From positions 1 to 64,000 of the forward strand of contig JAHISQ010000137.1 of the NCBI GenBank assembly GCA_018818125.1: 64,000 bases of DNA, given 5' to 3'. The notes under the pieces were generated by a model. It was not told the DNA's origin, ran no database searches, and saw only the letters and a list, made by a program, of their open reading frames with translations. Positions 44,037 to 53,798 of the stretch are shown here, in pieces. Each line of letters starts with the position of its first letter. Positions within the stretch are counted from its first letter, which is position 1. This DNA comes from Candidatus Rifleibacteriota bacterium (lineage in GTDB: Bacteria > Muiribacteriota > Ozemobacteria > Ozemobacterales > Ozemobacteraceae). Position numbers and translations under genes: made by a program.

Positions 44037-44064
44037 TTGAAAAAAGCAATTATACTGATATACT
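44037..44064 (+). promoter_or_regulatory. Promoter of the first tandem membrane-protein gene
   Basis: TTGAAA (44037-44042), 16 nt and TATACT (44059-44064). The ATG at 44102 is about 30 nt from the predicted start of transcription. Confidence 0.6.
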
Positions 44065-44101
44065 TAGGTTGTGGATCGATTTTGATTAAGCAGAGAGAAA
44101 T

Positions 44102-44710
44102 ATGAATAATAACGGGGGCAGAAAGAGTTACGGCTTCAACCTTAAGCCTGATCTCAGCGAATACAACAAAAAAAAGGCAGAACCGGTAGAACTGGTCGAA
44201 GACAAGAAAAACGCTGAGAACATCCAAAGAGACGACGACGACAACGATGTTGAACTGGTAAAACTTGCCACAGTCGGCATGGCACAACTCGCCTTGGATT
44301 TTGTTCTGTATATATTTCTCTGGTATTTCACCTACCCTATTCTGGTGTATTCAAATTTCATCCTTTTACAAAAGTATCTGAACCTGAATTTTGAAATTTT
44401 CACTCCCTTTGAAGCCCTTAACATATTCATAACGCTTGGCGCCGGCATGTATTATGCATATTACCTTCTGACACCCTTTATTAACGAACACAGCGATGCA
44501 CAAGGATACGAGATAGAAAAACAGTATTTCTTTCAGAGAATCGCCTGCTATGCTCTATTTATGAGCTTTGTGCTTTACATGTCAAATATGCTGAATCTTG
44601 AAACACTGCAGAACGCAAAATTAATAAGACTTTTCATAATTTTTTATCTGCTTTATGTCACTGCAACAACCACATTCAAGCACTTCAACACCAAGATCAG
44701 CAAACACTGA
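44102..44710 (+). CDS. Membrane protein, first of a tandem paralogous pair
   Basis: Unrecognised family. The 202-residue protein has a charged cytosolic N-terminus (about 1-58, rich in Lys/Glu/Asp) and then about four helices (approximately 58-88, 98-120, 143-160 and 173-190). Motifs shared with the next gene product are LVKLATVG, LWY followed by YP, GAGMYYAYYLL (CAGMYYAYYLL there) and LYMSNMLNL/LYTSNLLNL. No catalytic motif is seen. It has its own promoter with TCGCGA repeats in front and is separated from its paralogue by 109 bp with a second good RBS. Confidence 0.8.
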   Translation: MNNNGGRKSYGFNLKPDLSEYNKKKAEPVELVEDKKNAENIQRDDDDNDVELVKLATVGMAQLALDFVLYIFLWYFTYPILVYSNFILLQKYLNLNFEIFTPFEALNIFITLGAGMYYAYYLLTPFINEHSDAQGYEIEKQYFFQRIACYALFMSFVLYMSNMLNLETLQNAKLIRLFIIFYLLYVTATTTFKHFNTKISKH

Positions 44711-44819
44711 TAAGCTTCTGCTATTCAAAAGAAGTTAGAAACTGCCGATATATATAGTAGCTCAGCATCAAAATCTGTTCGCTCATTTTGCTGAGAAATT
44801 ATAAACAGGTGGTTTAATC

Positions 44820-45449
44820 ATGTCTGCAACACTAGAATCAGTCCTGACAAGCCATGGAAGCGACGAACAATTCGGATTCGATATTCAGCTTGAGCGCAAC
44901 GAAGCGCAAGAACCCGAGAATACAACAGAAATTCGCAGGAAAAAAAAGACTGGCAAAGCGTCAAGAAACTCTAAAAAAGGCGTTTCTGACATTACCCTGG
45001 TTAAACTCGCAACCGTAGGCTTCCTGGAAGGCGCATGGAACCTGTTTCTCTACCTGAATCTGTGGTATATCTTATACCCAGTTCTCCTTTTCACATCTTT
45101 TTACATGAGCCAGACACTGCTTAAGCCAGAATTCGCAACCCTTACGCCAATACGCCTGTTCAGCACGATCATATCAGTCTGCGCCGGTATGTATTATGCT
45201 TACTATCTTTTGATCACGTTTATCTGCGAAAACGGCGATCCGGAAATGTATGAAAAAGAACGCCCATATTTTTTATTAAGAATCTTGATGTACAGCCTGA
45301 TAATGGGAACTGTGCTCTACACTTCAAATTTGCTCAACCTGAAAACTGTTCAAAACCCTGAAAATCAGAGGTTGCTTATCAGTTTTTATCTGATGTTTGT
45401 AACTTCAACAGCAGTATTCAAGTATTACAATTACAAAATCAGCAACTGA
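44820..45449 (+). CDS. Membrane protein, second of a tandem paralogous pair
   Basis: The 209-residue product repeats the layout of the gene before it: a Lys/Glu-rich cytosolic stretch (about 1-62), then four helices and the same motifs (LVKLATVG, CAGMYYAYYLL, LYTSNLLNL) in the same order. Similarity runs across the whole membrane part, while the N-termini have drifted, which indicates an old duplication with conserved membrane geometry. A polar loop of about 16 residues between helices 2 and 3 (CENGDPEMYEKERPYF against NEHSDAQGYEIEKQYF) is also alike, so it may be functional. An RBS (CAGGTGGT) lies 7 nt before the ATG. Confidence 0.8.
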   Translation: MSATLESVLTSHGSDEQFGFDIQLERNEAQEPENTTEIRRKKKTGKASRNSKKGVSDITLVKLATVGFLEGAWNLFLYLNLWYILYPVLLFTSFYMSQTLLKPEFATLTPIRLFSTIISVCAGMYYAYYLLITFICENGDPEMYEKERPYFLLRILMYSLIMGTVLYTSNLLNLKTVQNPENQRLLISFYLMFVTSTAVFKYYNYKISN

Positions 45450-45459
45450 ACTCAAGCTT

Positions 45460-45507
45460 AAAAACAAGGCCGGGCCTGCATTCACAGCAGAGCCCGGCAT
45501 TGTTTTT
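45460..45507. terminator. Bidirectional terminator between the membrane-protein pair and ettA
   Basis: A long stem: AAAAACAA (45460-45467) with TTGTTTTT (45500-45507), GCCGGGC (45469-45475) with GCCCGGC (45492-45498), and CTGC with GCAG inside. It serves the converging plus- and minus-strand genes. Confidence 0.85.
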
Positions 45508-45523
45508 AAGGTGACTATAGAAT

Positions 45524-47197
45524 TCAGATCGCGAAGCGACGAAAGCGGGCTCGACGGCCTTCATTGGCGGCTGTGCCCAGTTTTTTAAGATACATGCTTT
45601 CGTAATCTTCAAAGTTGCCCTCAAACCAGCTGACTTTGGCGTTGCCTTCAAAAACCAGCAGATGCGTGCAGATACGGTTAAGGAAAAAGCGGTCGTGGCT
45701 GATTACCAGCGCGCAGCCGGCAAAGTCGCAGATCGCGTCTTCAAGAAGTCGCAATGTACCAACATCAAGGTCGTTGGTCGGTTCATCGAGCATCAGCAGA
45801 TTTCCGCCAGCTTTGACGATCTTGGCAAGATGCAGGCGGTTGCGTTCTCCGCCAGAGAGCTCACCAACCTTTTTCTGCTGGTCCGAGCCCTTAAAGCCAA
45901 AACGTCCGCAATATGCGCGCGACAGGATTCTACTCTTGCCGAACTGCACTTCATCGCAGCCTTCGCTGATTTCGTCAAACACGGTATTACCTGAATTCAG
46001 GCTGTCTCGGGTCTGATCTACCCACGCCAGCTTCACCGTCGGCCCTACGATTACTTCACCGTCATCAGGCTTTTCGGTGCCGGCAATCATGCGAAACATC
46101 GTAGTTTTACCAGCACCGTTCGGTCCGATGACGCCGACCACTGCGCCGCGCGGCAACGAGAAGCTGGTATCAGCAAGCAGTTTGTTGCCGTCGTAGCCTT
46201 TGCATACTCCCTTAAAGTCAACGACCAGATCACCAAGATGCTCGGCTGGTGCAATTTGAATAACAGTTTCGTCACCACGTTCACTGCCGCTCTCTCTCGA
46301 CACCAGATTTTCGAAGTGGGCAATGCGGTCGCGATGTAACTCACGGCGATCACCGGAGTTCATACGTATCCATTTAAGCTCGCGTTCGAGTGAACGGCGA
46401 CGGACCGACTCTTTCTTTTCAGATGCGGCCAAAATCTCGAGTTTCTGTGCCAGCCATGAACTGTAATTGCCTTCGAAAGGATTCCCGCAACCATCTTCGA
46501 GTTCAAGAATCCATTTGGTAATGTTGTCGAGAAAATAGCGGTCATGCGTCGAAATAATTACGGTTCCCGGGTAGTCTTTAAGATAATTTTCGAGCCAGGC
46601 GACGGTCTGGGCATCGAGATGGTTCGTAGGCTCGTCAAGCAACAGCAGGTCTGGCTGCTCAAGCAAGGCGCGGCAGAGAGCTACGCGGCGCTTTTCCCCA
46701 CCCGAAAGGCTGTCGACGATCATATCGTCGGGCGGCAGCACCAGCGCATTAGCCGCGACATTGAGACGGGTATCGAGATCCCAGCCATCGCAGGCATCGA
46801 TTTTGTCCTGAAGCGAGGCCATTTTTTCCATGGCTTTGTCCATGGCGTCAGGATCCATATCGCCCATGGCCGTCGAAATATCTTCATATTCTTTGATCAG
46901 GGCAAGTGTGCTGGCAAAAGCCGCCTCAATGTTGGCGCGAACCGTTTTGCCGTTTTCGAGCTGTGGCTCCTGAGGCACAAAGCCCACTCGAAAACCACGA
47001 CAGAGCTCGGCCTGACCCCGAAATTCCTTGTCGATGCCGGCCATGATGCGCAGCACCGTGCTCTTGCCGGCGCCATTGGCGCCGACAATACCGATTTTAG
47101 CACCGGGATAAAAGCACAGATTGATATCTTTCAGAACCTGGCGAGTGCCATAGAACTTGTTAAGCCCGAGCATGGTAAAGATATATTTTTCAGCCAT
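45524..47197 (-). CDS. ettA: Energy-dependent translational throttle protein EttA
   Basis: EttA is an ABC-F ATPase that binds the ribosomal E site and gates entry into the elongation cycle according to ATP/ADP ratio. The 557-residue length is the family norm (about 555). It starts YIFTMLGLNKFYGTRQVLKD and has Walker A motifs GANGAGKSTVL and GPNGAGKTTMF, LSGGEKRRVAL and LSGGERNRLHL signatures, LLLDEPTNHLD and LMLDEPTNDLD. The arm and P-site-tRNA-interaction linker lie between the domains. It lies 66 bp downstream of the VIT/VWA gene on the same strand, with AGAGGG as RBS, and ends at a bidirectional terminator. Confidence 0.95.
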   Translation of the reverse strand: MAEKYIFTMLGLNKFYGTRQVLKDINLCFYPGAKIGIVGANGAGKSTVLRIMAGIDKEFRGQAELCRGFRVGFVPQEPQLENGKTVRANIEAAFASTLALIKEYEDISTAMGDMDPDAMDKAMEKMASLQDKIDACDGWDLDTRLNVAANALVLPPDDMIVDSLSGGEKRRVALCRALLEQPDLLLLDEPTNHLDAQTVAWLENYLKDYPGTVIISTHDRYFLDNITKWILELEDGCGNPFEGNYSSWLAQKLEILAASEKKESVRRRSLERELKWIRMNSGDRRELHRDRIAHFENLVSRESGSERGDETVIQIAPAEHLGDLVVDFKGVCKGYDGNKLLADTSFSLPRGAVVGVIGPNGAGKTTMFRMIAGTEKPDDGEVIVGPTVKLAWVDQTRDSLNSGNTVFDEISEGCDEVQFGKSRILSRAYCGRFGFKGSDQQKKVGELSGGERNRLHLAKIVKAGGNLLMLDEPTNDLDVGTLRLLEDAICDFAGCALVISHDRFFLNRICTHLLVFEGNAKVSWFEGNFEDYESMYLKKLGTAANEGRRARFRRFAI

Positions 47198-47262
47198 AAG
47201 CCCTCTTTCGTGAGTTGATTTACGGGCTGATTCTACCCGAAAACCATGCCGGCGACAAGCGG

Positions 47263-50223
47263 TTAAAACTCAATATCGGCAACCTTGAAGGTCTCTTTGT
47301 TATCAGTCAAACGCAGCGTGACTGAGCGACGTTTTTCGCTCTCGCGCCCGAAGTTGGTGAACAAATCGACCTGCAAAGTGACAGCACCAGCGATTTTCTG
47401 CGAACGACTGCCATAGAAATTGGTTTTAACTTCGTACATGCCATGGCGGGCTTTTTTGATCATGTATTCTTCGGGACCGTAACCCTGCGTAAAGTCGCGC
47501 GAAACCAGGCCGCCGATCTGCGTGCGCGGGTTGCTGTAATACGCCTGTTCGCCGCTGGGCTCGATTACCCACAGATCCATGTCGGTCTGATCAGCATCCC
47601 AGGTCATGACAATGCGAAGGTCTACATCAATAGGCTTTACCAGACGCTCATCAACCTTGAAATCCTTGATTCCACTGCGCTTACCCTGAACAATCAGATT
47701 GTTCATTTCTTCGAGCGCAATTACTTCAATTTCCGGGAAACGGCCATCCCACTTCTTGAGCACCACTTCATAGAGCAATTCGACTGCGCGCTGATACTCA
47801 CCGCTGCGACCCAGCACCAGTGCGAGATCACGATAAGACTGTGGCTCTTCACCGCGCATTTCGAGAACTTCGGAAAATATTGCAGCACTGATTTCGAGTT
47901 CATCTATCTGAGACAAACGATGTGCCAGAATTCTCATCAATGCAGGATTTTCCAGTTCGAGCTCGGCAATATTCGACAGCACCTGCAGCGCTATATCGTT
48001 CATTTTGAGATCGAGAAATACATCAGCGCAGTCAAGATAGAAAGCCGGCGACATCATATATTCCGGTTTTTCTTCGAGATAGGCTGAATAAGGCTCTTTT
48101 GCTGCCTTGATTTTTTTAACATATAACGTATCTGGCTGCCATGGCTTGATAACAACGCCAGGATTAACCGGTCTGGAGTCCGACTCCTTATTCTCAGACA
48201 TCGACTTGCTCGATACACCCCCGACAACAGATGGTTGTGGTTCAGCGCTACCAGCACCGCCAGATTCCTGTCGGCGGCTCTCTAAAGCCGGCATGACTTC
48301 ATCAGACATTTCTTCGCGCGAAGAAAAGCTTTCGCTATCCATTGCAGGCGCGGGAGCAACACTTCCTGGTGCGTGCATTGGCTGCACCGAACGAACCGGG
48401 GGCAGCAGCGCACGGCCCTTTTTGTCGTTTTTCTGTAATTCGACCTTGGTAAAATCGGTGTTCCACCACTTCAGGCGCTCATTCCATATATTTACAACGG
48501 TTTCAAGTTTGCTGTCGCGGGTGGTCGCAATTTCAGCAGCTTCTTTTTCGAGCACAGCAAAATACTGTTGACGCCATTCAGGTTTTGAAGCCGGCGGCAC
48601 TACCCGATGTTCGAGATACTGCCCGATCGTTTCGAGCACCAGAAGAGAGGTGAATTCGTTGACGATGCTGTGTTTTTTGCTCAGAGCAACGATTTCGCTA
48701 CGATTCTTGTCTTTTTGCGCTAACAATTCGTCAATTTTGCGGGCAGCCCAGTATTTGCGCAAAAACTCGCCAGTAACCGCAGCAGATTTTTTTATGGTGA
48801 ATTTGCGATCAATTCTCTCGCTGTTGTGACTGCCAAACTGCAACAGCAGATCGGTCTCGTCACGATCAAGGACACCGGCAAGCATGAAGTGCGGATGCAC
48901 TGGCACAACACCGGCTGGGTAAATCTCGGCAATCCCGGCGCCAGCCTGCCTGTTGACCAGCCCGAAAAACTCGGCACCAACCAATTTGACAGCACGTTCG
49001 AGCTCGGTGTTCTTAAGATTGATCATCGCTCCACCGCTACTGCGGCAGATCATCTGCAAAAACCCATAATCAGCACCATCAGCTCCGGTTACAGCATAGA
49101 GCGGCGCATTCAACTCAGGCAGGACAGCCTTGCCAAAGGTATTGAGGCCATCTGAAAGCAGCAGGTAAAAATCTGGCTTTTTCAAGTTATCGGCTAAGCC
49201 GGTAAAAGAAGTGCCGCCATCAAACTTTACGTTCTCAATGTGCTTAATAAGAGCTGCCGCATTTCCACGTTCGACAGAAAAGGAGGTGGCAACGCCAGGC
49301 TTGTTTCTAAATTCTACAAATTCAACCTCAAACTTGTCAGCAACGCGGTCAGAAGCGAGAAGAGCAGTAATAAACTTCTTTTCGAGTTCGAGATCACGCT
49401 TTGCTGCCGAACCAGAGGCATCATAAATAACAGCGATGCGCGAAGCCGGTTTTGTCTCTGATTTATTGCGATTGGCAATCACACCCTGTACACTGAAATA
49501 ATACTGCCCGTCTGCTGATTTTTCGACAACCACAGATCCAGACTTCGGCATGGGCACATCGACCACCAGCTCTGACTTGATTTCCTGTTTATTTACTGTA
49601 ATTTCACTGAACCAGCCAGATTGCATACGGTTAAACTCTGTCGGCTGCAGTCCTTGAATCTGGATTTTCGGTGATTCATCTGCACTGAGAACTTCTACCC
49701 GGAGATTGAATCTGTCGGTGGCGCGGCTGAGCTGCAAAGGCACACGATAACGGGTACTGGCATCGTCGATCGCCAGCTCGGTCAGATAAGTAACCTGAAC
49801 CGTTCTGTTGCTGCGCGGGTTAAGCGGGTAAACTCTGGTCTTGAAATTGTTGCCCTTTACCTTCTCGACGAGTCCGGGGTCAACGCCTCGGCGCACTTCT
49901 GTCTCGAAAATTTCGCGGGCTTTCTGTTTTTCGACGGCGACCCCCTCAACCAGATCACCATTTACATCGAGAGCATAACCCGAAACGATTGCGCCCTCCG
50001 GCATTGGAAACTCAAGTTCGCCCTCGAGAACTCGAGAGTTTGGGTTGTAAAACTTCATGGTCATGGTTGTTTCGGCCAGATGACCGAAAATGCGCACCCG
50101 CATCTCAAGATCAGCGAGCTTGACCGGCTCTTCGCCAGCTTTTTTGACCACAATCTCAGGAATTTGTGCACATACAACCGACGCCAGAGCCATAAAAAAC
50201 ACGATCAACAGATATTTTCGCAT
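47263..50223 (-). CDS. Secreted VIT/VWA/DUF2135 protein
   Basis: The 986-residue protein has a signal peptide (1-19), a VIT (inter-alpha-trypsin-inhibitor-type) domain (about 20-165, with EGELEFPMPEGAIVSGYAL and RVYPLNPRSNRTVQVTYLTE) and a von Willebrand A domain (about 265-420). The VWA MIDAS is altered to DASGSA, fitting D-x-S-x-S. Further on are a Pro/Ser/Glu-rich linker (about 590-690), TPR-like helices (about 715-840) and a C-terminal DUF2135 beta-sandwich (about 880-986, VRIVMTWDADQTDMDLWVIEP). VIT-VWA proteins bind ligands at the cell surface or periplasm, often in adhesion or envelope maintenance. It is an exported scaffold by domain content; the ligand is unknown. Confidence 0.85.
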   Translation of the reverse strand: MRKYLLIVFFMALASVVCAQIPEIVVKKAGEEPVKLADLEMRVRIFGHLAETTMTMKFYNPNSRVLEGELEFPMPEGAIVSGYALDVNGDLVEGVAVEKQKAREIFETEVRRGVDPGLVEKVKGNNFKTRVYPLNPRSNRTVQVTYLTELAIDDASTRYRVPLQLSRATDRFNLRVEVLSADESPKIQIQGLQPTEFNRMQSGWFSEITVNKQEIKSELVVDVPMPKSGSVVVEKSADGQYYFSVQGVIANRNKSETKPASRIAVIYDASGSAAKRDLELEKKFITALLASDRVADKFEVEFVEFRNKPGVATSFSVERGNAAALIKHIENVKFDGGTSFTGLADNLKKPDFYLLLSDGLNTFGKAVLPELNAPLYAVTGADGADYGFLQMICRSSGGAMINLKNTELERAVKLVGAEFFGLVNRQAGAGIAEIYPAGVVPVHPHFMLAGVLDRDETDLLLQFGSHNSERIDRKFTIKKSAAVTGEFLRKYWAARKIDELLAQKDKNRSEIVALSKKHSIVNEFTSLLVLETIGQYLEHRVVPPASKPEWRQQYFAVLEKEAAEIATTRDSKLETVVNIWNERLKWWNTDFTKVELQKNDKKGRALLPPVRSVQPMHAPGSVAPAPAMDSESFSSREEMSDEVMPALESRRQESGGAGSAEPQPSVVGGVSSKSMSENKESDSRPVNPGVVIKPWQPDTLYVKKIKAAKEPYSAYLEEKPEYMMSPAFYLDCADVFLDLKMNDIALQVLSNIAELELENPALMRILAHRLSQIDELEISAAIFSEVLEMRGEEPQSYRDLALVLGRSGEYQRAVELLYEVVLKKWDGRFPEIEVIALEEMNNLIVQGKRSGIKDFKVDERLVKPIDVDLRIVMTWDADQTDMDLWVIEPSGEQAYYSNPRTQIGGLVSRDFTQGYGPEEYMIKKARHGMYEVKTNFYGSRSQKIAGAVTLQVDLFTNFGRESEKRRSVTLRLTDNKETFKVADIEF

Positions 50224-50311
50224 AGTTTCCCCTCTTGCTGTAAAAGTGGTTAAGTCGTTCGATCATTTATAAGAACGCACGCAATAACCAGCGGATTTAT
50301 ATATAAATGAC

Positions 50312-50875
50312 TCACTGGTCTGCCATTTCTGCCAGACCAATTGCATCATGCTCATGGCCAATAATCGCTTCAAACAGTCCAACTCGGTAAAACACCGCCA
50401 TAGAAAGCTGTTCTCCTGCGGCTCCAAGCATGTAAACCTGCTTGTGGCGAAAATGATAAAACAAAAACAGCTGGCGCACTCTTTCGTCTTTCAGCCGCTT
50501 TAAAAGCTCATCAAAGTTTGTAAGAAGTCGTTGGACATTCTCGATTTTAACCAGCACCTTATTTTCAGCTTCAAAACTCTCTTTTTCCTGGTTCAGTGTA
50601 AAATTGCGCAAAAGCTGCCCGCAAAAACTCTCGCCATAATGCTTAAAAAGGATAATTGCTGCAAGCCCACGCAAACACGGATTTTGACTTTTCATGGCAG
50701 ACTCGATCAGACGCAGAGCTGAGCCCTCAGGCTTTTGATCGATAAAGCGCGAAATGCCATTCAGAAGCCTGAGTTCGCCTTCGTTTAGAGTTAAGGCATT
50801 CGCCCGGCCATGACACAGAAAAAAAGTCAGCATCAGGCACATTGCCGGCAAAACCAGTTTAATCAACTTTTTCAT
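50312..50875 (-). CDS. Small secreted protein
   Basis: Unrecognised. The 187-residue protein has a signal peptide (about 1-27, LVLPAMCLMLTFFLCHGRANA). Helical repeats follow that look like a short HEAT/TPR-like stack (LRLIESAMKSQNPCLRGLAAIILFKHYGE, then LLTNFDELLKRLKDERVRQLF) and a Cys pair. It lies 89 bp upstream of the VIT/VWA gene on the same strand. Its start codon falls inside the tail of a decayed DUF4258 gene, so its promoter and RBS were apparently inherited from that gene. Confidence 0.65.
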   Translation of the reverse strand: MKKLIKLVLPAMCLMLTFFLCHGRANALTLNEGELRLLNGISRFIDQKPEGSALRLIESAMKSQNPCLRGLAAIILFKHYGESFCGQLLRNFTLNQEKESFEAENKVLVKIENVQRLLTNFDELLKRLKDERVRQLFLFYHFRHKQVYMLGAAGEQLSMAVFYRVGLFEAIIGHEHDAIGLAEMADQ

Positions 50876-51060
50876 AAGGGTAGCACACCGTTATTACCTT
50901 TGGAACTTCACAGTCTTTAACTACAACCTTGATATTATCACCATTGAAACGCTCACCTATTATAGCGAGCTTTTCACCGTCGCGCTATCATCTGATCATA
51001 AGCGTGCCTGGTCATCTTATATTCGCCAGCCTTCACCAGTTGGGCAATTCTACGCCGCCC
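50859..51060 (-). pseudogene. Decayed DUF4258-like gene
   Basis: The minus strand here reads in two frames. The first carries GRRRIAQLVKAGEYKMTRHA..YDQMIARR and stops at 50974-50976. A second frame, beginning about 50981, continues with DGEKLAIIGERFNGDNIKVV, then VVKDCEVPKVITVCYPYE and a stop at 50859. Together they match the start and end of a DUF4258 protein, a small family often linked to toxin-antitoxin or mobile-element contexts. The middle helix is missing, and no usable start is seen at the front. The second frame's stop overlaps the start of the small secreted protein gene. It is probably a relic of an accessory gene. Confidence 0.6.
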
Positions 51061-51074
51061 ATGATCTACCGTCC

Positions 51075-53690
51075 TTAATCAAGCTCCTTAAACCATCTGT
51101 CACTTGTCGTGTTCAGGTTACAGTGTTCGAGCCAGGCATCAGATGCTGGCTGTGGTTTCTGAATAGAATCCAGTTCGGCAAACAACTCATGTCTTTTCTG
51201 CTCGATTTTACTCTCTGCCGACTGATTTCGTAAAGACTGTGTTTCCTGTTCCGGGAAAAAATCTTTAAAAAGATCGGCTGCCGCATCGCCAATCGCGTCT
51301 TTTGCAGCTTTTTCATCATCTTCGTCTTCGCTAACCACCGAATCAGCATCATGTTGCTCCGCTGGCAATTCAACCCGGGAAACAGGCAAATCCTCGCCCA
51401 TATCAGCAGCTGCCTCAGAGACATTTTTTACATCTGCGTCTGCCAGGGCACCATGCTCCGGACAGTCTTGAAAGTCCTGACCGGCGACGAGATCACTTTC
51501 GTTAACTTCAGCATAATCATTACAATCAGTTTCGCTGTCATGCTGCACGTCGCAACATTTATCGTCAGCGGCAGCGTCTTCCGACATGCTTGCAATATAG
51601 CTATCTTCAACACCCTCGTCATATTCTTCCTGGGCGTTATCCAGAAAATCTTCTACAGCAAAAGATTCGCTGCAACCATCGGCTTCCGAAACTACTTCTG
51701 GCACGACTTCTGACGTAACATCTCGCTGCAAACCAGAGGCTATTACCCTGCGTTCTTCATATTGCGGTAACGTCTCGGCTTCAAACTCCGGTTCTGGTGT
51801 AACCTCTAGCTTTGGCGCATCGGCGCTTTGACTGGCGGCAGGCTTTGCAGACGGCGCAGGCTTGGCCTTAATCTTTGCTCTGATTTCCAACGCAGCGGCA
51901 TGACCTGGAACAATATCGAGCAGATTATCTGAATAAAGCAGGGCTTTGCTGGAATTCCCAACTCTGTAACAGCTCTTCATCAATAGAGTAAAAAGGGTAA
52001 TGCGTTCGGCGCGATCACTAACCGTGCCAAAACAGCCCTCAAGCGAGCGAATAGCCAGAGACGGAAACGGACGGGCCAAAAGGGACACTCTCCACCAGTA
52101 GGTTGATTCAAACCACTCAAAAAACGGTCGAATCAATTTGATCATCAGCAGAAAAACAACAATCAGCAGAAAAACAGCGACAGGGCGACCTTCGCCATGC
52201 ACCCAGAGTAACAGTCCAGGCCAGCGCAGACTTGCCTCGCCAGGTTTGAGCTCAAGCGCAACTTTGTAGTGTTCGCGCGCTTCAGCCAGCTTGTTATCGG
52301 AAATAGAAAGTCGCATGAGCACATAGCTGGCATAAAAGCTTTTGCCGGCTTTTTTGTTGATGGTTTCTGCCGCTTCACGCAACTGCGAGGCATCCAGATG
52401 GCCTGTTGCCTGATTGGCCATAAGACGCATTTCCCAAATCTTCAGCATTTTTTCAACCGAATTCATCAATCCGGGATTACGATTCAAAAACAACCGCAAC
52501 CGTGCATATTCAGCTTTTTCAAACAATTCTTCAGCCTCAATGAACCTTTCGTCAGCCTTAAGCCGAGAAAGAGCGATTTCCTGCTCAACATCAGCCAGAC
52601 GCTGTGAATACTCCGGCAAATCGCTTTTGAGCACCAGTATTTCTCGCAAAAGAGTAAGAACAAGCTGCAGATCCTCTTCTTTCTCGGCTTTGCGCAGGTC
52701 TGCCTCAAATCGCCTCAACTTTAATTTAAGCCGATCAGCTGGACTGCCAGGGCCAACTGCCGGCCGCTCCTGTGCTTCTTCAACCTGTTTAAGAATTCGT
52801 CTCGCAAAAAAATTATTCGCATCTATAATTAGTATGTCTTGAGCACGACGTTTTGCCTCATCGTATTTTTTGCTCAACAATGCATCATTGGCCTGAATCA
52901 GAATTTTGTCGATGCGTTCAGCTTTTTCAAGGCGCTGATAGAGCTCTGCCAGACCAAGATACTGCGAATTATAGTTCCGCACCTGATCGAGATATCCCCT
53001 GGCAGAAACCAAATTGCCCAGTGCGATCTCAACCTCGGCAAGTCCCAGGACTTTTACAGCTTTGGCTTCGGCAAGCAGCTCAATGTCGGCAAGTCGGTTC
53101 TGCAGTTCCCTGGATTCAGGTTCTAAATTGGCCAGGATCTGAACAATCTGCCGACGATAAAGAATCTGTTCGTCTCTCACCATCTCACGGTCAAGACGCT
53201 GCAAAAACTCGCGCCACTCGTCGTTGACATTGACTGGCAAACCCTGTTGAACAACATCCAAAAAGGCCTGACCGGAAATTATAAGATTCTCCGAACCCGG
53301 CATAACCGCGCCAGTTCTTAGCAGATTCAGCCAGTCGCCAGCTTCAGCCACGCCAAGATTACAGACTTCCCGTTGGAGCCGGAACAGTTCTGAGAGCTGA
53401 TCTGGCTTCAACTCAACCAAAGGCTTGTCAGATAATATCAACGCGGCTTCCGAGGCAAGGGAAAGGCGAAGCAGTTTTTCGCTTTCGGGCAAATTTATCT
53501 GCCCCAACACACACAGGCGCAAAAGACGCAGGGCTTCAGAAGCATTGCCAGTTTCAAGTGCCTGCGAAGTCTCTGCCCAGAAGCTATCCTCTTTGTCGTT
53601 CTTTTCGTCCTGTGCGAAACAGGCAAAAGAATTTAGTAGTAACAGCAAAATCACAGTTACCAACAAAAAATTATTCCAGCGAGCTCTCAT
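51075..53690 (-). CDS. TPR-like helical membrane protein with acidic cytosolic or periplasmic tail
   Basis: Unrecognised as a whole. The product of about 871 residues has a membrane segment or signal at its start (about 8-25, LLVTVILLLLLNSFACFA). A long all-alpha region follows (about 30-480) with TPR-like pairs (AKVLGLAEVEIALGNLVSA, LGLAELYQRLEKAERID, KAEKEEDLQLVLTLLREIL), then a second helix (about 490-515, VAVFLLIVVFLLMIKLIR). A helical cap is followed by a very acidic Ser/Glu/Asp-rich tail (about 620-800). It ends in a basic helix. The open frame extends 35 codons upstream, but ATG 53690 has GGGG just before it. An assembly-scaffold role is inference. Confidence 0.6.
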   Translation of the reverse strand: MRARWNNFLLVTVILLLLLNSFACFAQDEKNDKEDSFWAETSQALETGNASEALRLLRLCVLGQINLPESEKLLRLSLASEAALILSDKPLVELKPDQLSELFRLQREVCNLGVAEAGDWLNLLRTGAVMPGSENLIISGQAFLDVVQQGLPVNVNDEWREFLQRLDREMVRDEQILYRRQIVQILANLEPESRELQNRLADIELLAEAKAVKVLGLAEVEIALGNLVSARGYLDQVRNYNSQYLGLAELYQRLEKAERIDKILIQANDALLSKKYDEAKRRAQDILIIDANNFFARRILKQVEEAQERPAVGPGSPADRLKLKLRRFEADLRKAEKEEDLQLVLTLLREILVLKSDLPEYSQRLADVEQEIALSRLKADERFIEAEELFEKAEYARLRLFLNRNPGLMNSVEKMLKIWEMRLMANQATGHLDASQLREAAETINKKAGKSFYASYVLMRLSISDNKLAEAREHYKVALELKPGEASLRWPGLLLWVHGEGRPVAVFLLIVVFLLMIKLIRPFFEWFESTYWWRVSLLARPFPSLAIRSLEGCFGTVSDRAERITLFTLLMKSCYRVGNSSKALLYSDNLLDIVPGHAAALEIRAKIKAKPAPSAKPAASQSADAPKLEVTPEPEFEAETLPQYEERRVIASGLQRDVTSEVVPEVVSEADGCSESFAVEDFLDNAQEEYDEGVEDSYIASMSEDAAADDKCCDVQHDSETDCNDYAEVNESDLVAGQDFQDCPEHGALADADVKNVSEAAADMGEDLPVSRVELPAEQHDADSVVSEDEDDEKAAKDAIGDAAADLFKDFFPEQETQSLRNQSAESKIEQKRHELFAELDSIQKPQPASDAWLEHCNLNTTSDRWFKELD

Positions 53691-53798
53691 AAGCCCCATC
53701 TCAGCATTCAAACTACAGCTCACAGCGCAACCCTCTAAAACGCCACAGACAAGACAGACAGAAAAAACATAATATGTTTGTCTCAGCCACAACATTGC

